In this document: one piece after another, positions 42,670 to 45,013 of the stretch
Numbering within the stretch: the stretch's first letter is position 1
How the letters are laid out: each line of letters starts with the position of its first letter
Source of the DNA: Actinomycetes bacterium
GTDB taxonomy: Bacteria; Actinomycetota; Acidimicrobiia; Acidimicrobiales; Acidimicrobiaceae
NCBI GenBank assembly: GCA_021819205.1
Contig: JAKARV010000010.1
Span: forward strand, 1-45,013
Direction: 5' to 3'
Length of the DNA stretch: 45,013 nucleotides
The notes under the pieces: model-generated
Told to the model about the DNA's origin: nothing
Seen by the model: only the letters and a program-made list of their open reading frames with translations
The model's database searches: none
Program-made: the position numbers and the translations under genes

Positions 42670-43539
42670 ATGTTAGTCGCGGTAATCGGGCAGGAGGCGG
42701 GCATACCGCCAGCCATAGCTGCGCTGGTCCTTTTGGCCGCGGGCGCCCACGCTACCTGGAACGCGCTCGCCAAGCGGTCGCCATCCCAGGAGATGGCGTT
42801 CTTCTACATCAACGCAACCGTCGCCGTAATTGGAGTTGGCCTCGAGCTTTCACTTGGGCTCCCGGTGGAAGCCGCACTCCCCTTCGTTCTCGGATCGGCC
42901 GCCATCCACGTTGCATACAACCTCTTCCTGCTTGGCTCGTACCAAAGGGGTGATCTTAGCCTTGCCTATCCGATAGCCCGCGGGCTGGCGCCTTTAGCTG
43001 TTGCCGGTGGCGCCTGGCTGATAGCCGGGGAGCAGCTGACAACGACCCAAATCTTGGCGGTCGCGGTGATCGGGGCAGGGCTGATCTCTCTGGCCCGGGT
43101 AAACGGCCCCGGTAGCCGGAGGGCGGTGGCTTTCTCGCTGGCTACCGGAGTAACTATCGCGGCATACAGCATGCTCGACGGCCTGGGAGTCCGCCACGCG
43201 CAGGGGACTCTTCCCTACATCGGCGCTCTCTTCGCCATGGAAGGGACTGCGATCTCGGTGGTAATCGCTAGTCTCCGCCACCGCCGGGGAGAACGGCTTC
43301 TCCCCAAGCCGTCGCTGGCGGCGATCGAAGCTGGCGCGATCTCCTTTCTCGCCTACGCAGCGGTACTCTACGCCCAGCGCCGTGCGGAACTCGCGCTGGT
43401 CTCGGCGCTCCGCGAGACCAGCGTGGTGGTTGCGATGGTTATTGGGCACCTCTGGCTGAGGGAGGAGATTACTCCAAAAAAAATCGCCGCCTCGGTCGCT
43501 ATCACCATAGGGGTTGCGGCGCTGGTGTTGCTGCATTGA
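42670..43539 (+). CDS. EamA/DMT-family transporter
   Basis: A 289-residue, ten-span drug/metabolite transporter with two EamA repeats. Typical segments are HATWNALAKRS, YQRGDLSLAYPIARGLAPL and the second-repeat ALRETSVVVAMVIGHLWLREEIT. The ATG at 42670 is the first standard start but has no good ribosome site. A perfect AGGAGG at 42692-42697 instead precedes an in-frame ATA at 42703, where the first span would begin. Substrate unknown. Confidence 0.9.
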   Translation: MLVAVIGQEAGIPPAIAALVLLAAGAHATWNALAKRSPSQEMAFFYINATVAVIGVGLELSLGLPVEAALPFVLGSAAIHVAYNLFLLGSYQRGDLSLAYPIARGLAPLAVAGGAWLIAGEQLTTTQILAVAVIGAGLISLARVNGPGSRRAVAFSLATGVTIAAYSMLDGLGVRHAQGTLPYIGALFAMEGTAISVVIASLRHRRGERLLPKPSLAAIEAGAISFLAYAAVLYAQRRAELALVSALRETSVVVAMVIGHLWLREEITPKKIAASVAITIGVAALVLLH

Positions 43540-43565
43540 CCGGCAGGCTTTGGTAACTTTGGAGC

Positions 43566-44363
43566 ATGCCATCTTCGCCGTTCATCTCGCCTGAGGAACT
43601 TTTCGATACCGCCGCCACGATCCTCGACACCCGTTGGTATCTCGACGGACGCGACGGTCACCGCTCCTACCTCGAAGGCCACCTGCCCGGCTCGGTGTTT
43701 ATCGATCTCGAGGCGGCAGCCACTGGATCGATAGATCCGCGCGAGGGCCGCCACCCCCTTCCTCCGGTAAGTACCTTTCTGGAATCCATGGCTAGGCTTG
43801 GGGTACGCTTCGACCGCCCGGTCGTCCTAGCCGACGACCAGCTGGGATCGGTTGCGGCCAGGCTCTGGTGGATGCTGGACGCCTGCGGCTTCGATGCCCG
43901 CCTCCTCGACGGGGGAGTCCGGGCTGCTGAAGCTAGCTGCACCCAGGAGTGTACCCTTCCAGAAGCCGACAGAGCGCCAGCGGTCGCTGGGTGGCCGGCG
44001 CTCGGCACCGGAACACTACGCGAACGGCAAGGTGTCGAGTTGCTTGACGCCCGTGCAGCCGAACGCTACCGAGGGATCATTGAACCAGTGGACCGGACGC
44101 CGGGCCACATCCCTGGAGCCCGATCGGTCCCATGGACTTCGCTTTTTGAAGGTGGGCGGCTTAAAAGCCCGACCGAACTGCACGGGCTCCTTGCGCCACG
44201 AGAGGGAAGGCAGGCCGTGGCTTACTGCGGGTCAGGAGTAACGGCTTGTCTGTTGGTGGCCGCGGGCAGGGCGGCCGGTATCGAGATCGAGCTCTACGCT
44301 CCCTCCTACTCCGGCTGGTCAAGCGATCCCGCAAACCCGATCTGCACCGATGAGTGTGGTTAG
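43566..44363 (+). CDS. Two-domain thiosulfate/3-mercaptopyruvate sulfurtransferase
   Basis: A 265-residue tandem-rhodanese protein. The N-terminal domain is non-catalytic. The C-terminal domain has the active-site loop CGSGVTA with Cys221, the form more typical of 3-mercaptopyruvate than thiosulfate sulfurtransferases. DTRWYLDGRDGHRSYLEGHLPGSV and PGHIPGARSVPW are the usual domain hallmarks. Starts 26 nt after the EamA gene at ATG 43566 with GGAG close in front. It would transfer sulfur to cyanide or thiols; a link to the transporter is possible but unproven. Confidence 0.94.
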   Translation: MPSSPFISPEELFDTAATILDTRWYLDGRDGHRSYLEGHLPGSVFIDLEAAATGSIDPREGRHPLPPVSTFLESMARLGVRFDRPVVLADDQLGSVAARLWWMLDACGFDARLLDGGVRAAEASCTQECTLPEADRAPAVAGWPALGTGTLRERQGVELLDARAAERYRGIIEPVDRTPGHIPGARSVPWTSLFEGGRLKSPTELHGLLAPREGRQAVAYCGSGVTACLLVAAGRAAGIEIELYAPSYSGWSSDPANPICTDECG

Positions 44364-44469
44364 CCCAACTCTCCGGATCCACTCGGCCGCTCCAAGACAA
44401 AGCGGTGTAAAGCTTTCCCGACGATCCTCCCGGAGGGCGGCTTGGCCATTGGGAATCTCAATGCCGTTG

Positions 44470-45013
44470 TCAAGCGGAGCGAAGAAGAGCCGTAGCGGGT
44501 GGTTTGACGTAGACGGTGCGATCGCGAAGCATTGCCCACGTGATGTTCAGCCTTCGGCGCGCAAGTGCGAGGAGTGCCTGCTTGTGAGATTTGCCCTCTG
44601 CCCGCTTGCGATCGTAGAACGCTCTTGAAGCGGGACTTGAGGCTCGACAGCGCGGCGAGGCAACAGGTGCAAGAGCTTCCCCGCGGTATGCGACATGAGC
44701 GGGAGTGGGGGCAAAACCCTCAACCGATGTGGGGCCAAGTTGTCGATTGTTTTCACCCCGAGTCGCGATGGACGGGACAAGGCCTGCGACGCCCGCCAAG
44801 CGGTCGACACTCTCGAAACGAGCGAGGCTTCCGCCGATCCGAGCCAAGAACGGAGCGGCCAGGATCGGTCCGAACCCGGGCATGCTGAGCAGGATGCGTG
44901 CGTCCTGGTAAGTGCCAAAGCACTCGGTGATCTTCTGGTCGAGGGCGGCGAGTGCCTTGTCGATCCCTTGGACCTCGGCTACGAGCAGTGCACCGATCCG
45001 CTCGGCTCCAAGG
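44470..45013 (-). pseudogene. IS110-family transposase, frameshifted and cut by window edge
   Basis: Reverse-strand IS110/IS116/IS902 transposase. The C-terminal Transposase_20 region reads LLSMPGFGPILAAPFLARIGGSLARFESVDRLAGVAGLVP, and near the stop SRAFYDRKRAEGKSHKQALLALARRRLNITWAML. Between these, about 45 residues of the family sequence appear only as scraps in the other two frames (RDSG; CLAALSSLKS), so at least two compensating frameshifts are present. The frame stays open to the right edge (ERIGALLVAEVQGIDKALAALDQ), so the DEDD catalytic half is outside. An inactive copy as read. Confidence 0.85.

Noticed and set aside
1-45013. CRISPR arrays, tRNA or rRNA genes, replication or attachment sites
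   Set aside because: No regularly spaced repeats, cloverleaf-like tRNA sequences, rRNA segments or integrase-associated direct repeats were seen.

Overview
The window is GC-rich, densely packed bacterial DNA. It looks like a chromosome segment from an actinobacterium, possibly of the Acidimicrobiia type. This is an inference from gene content: an actinobacterial-style deoxynucleoside operon (bmpA-ABC-cdd-deoA-deoC-two ALDHs-phosphohexomutase-type mutase), two luciferase-like/F420-type oxidoreductases, lipobox binding proteins, and frequent GTG/TTG starts with 4-nt stop/start overlaps. No rRNA, tRNA or CRISPR array was seen.

Region 1 (1-10904). Two tandem Rieske oxygenase genes run rightward; the first is cut by the left edge. 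They converge on an eight-gene leftward operon: luciferase-like monooxygenase, ABC ATPase, permease and NMT1-type lipoprotein, ATZ/TRZ-type aminohydrolase, amidase, a RutB-like cysteine hydrolase, and a cupin. A divergent LysR regulator sits at the head. It reads as an uptake and degradation pathway for a small nitrogen heterocycle: oxygenation, deamination or hydrolytic ring opening, then amide/carbamate hydrolysis.

Region 2 (10911-26549). Thirteen leftward genes form two linked modules. The upstream one is a reductive-pyrimidine-type set: nitrilase-family N-carbamoyl amidase, dihydropyrimidinase and an F420-type LLM oxidoreductase. The downstream one is nucleoside uptake and deoxynucleoside breakdown: BmpA lipoprotein, a double ATPase, two permeases, cytidine deaminase, thymidine phosphorylase, deoxyribose-phosphate aldolase, aldehyde dehydrogenase, a short non-catalytic ALDH paralogue and a sugar-phosphate mutase probably acting as phosphopentomutase. 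Together they would turn (deoxy)nucleosides into central carbon plus free bases, and process a dihydropyrimidine to an amino acid. No classical dihydropyrimidine dehydrogenase is present.

Region 3 (26550-35358). An 800-bp intergenic region with promoter-like sites and a perfect hairpin precedes an M13 metallopeptidase. It is followed by a frameshifted aldo/keto reductase and a TetR-MFS pair. Next comes decayed insertion-sequence DNA (a transposase tail joined to an IstB fragment), then two small unknown membrane proteins.

Region 4 (35359-45013). A rightward CodA-like deaminase, amidase and creatininase-family group forms a third N-heterocycle/amide hydrolase module. After it come a pore-like membrane protein, a 14-TM MFS exporter, a DODA-type dioxygenase, an EamA transporter, a two-domain sulfurtransferase, and a decayed IS110 transposase running off the right edge.

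The recurring theme is salvage and degradation of pyrimidine-like nitrogen compounds by at least three parallel gene sets. The most promising undescribed system is the Rieske/LLM/RutB-like/ATZ-like cluster of region 1. Second is the possibility that the F420-type LLM beside dihydropyrimidinase supplies the missing pyrimidine reduction step.
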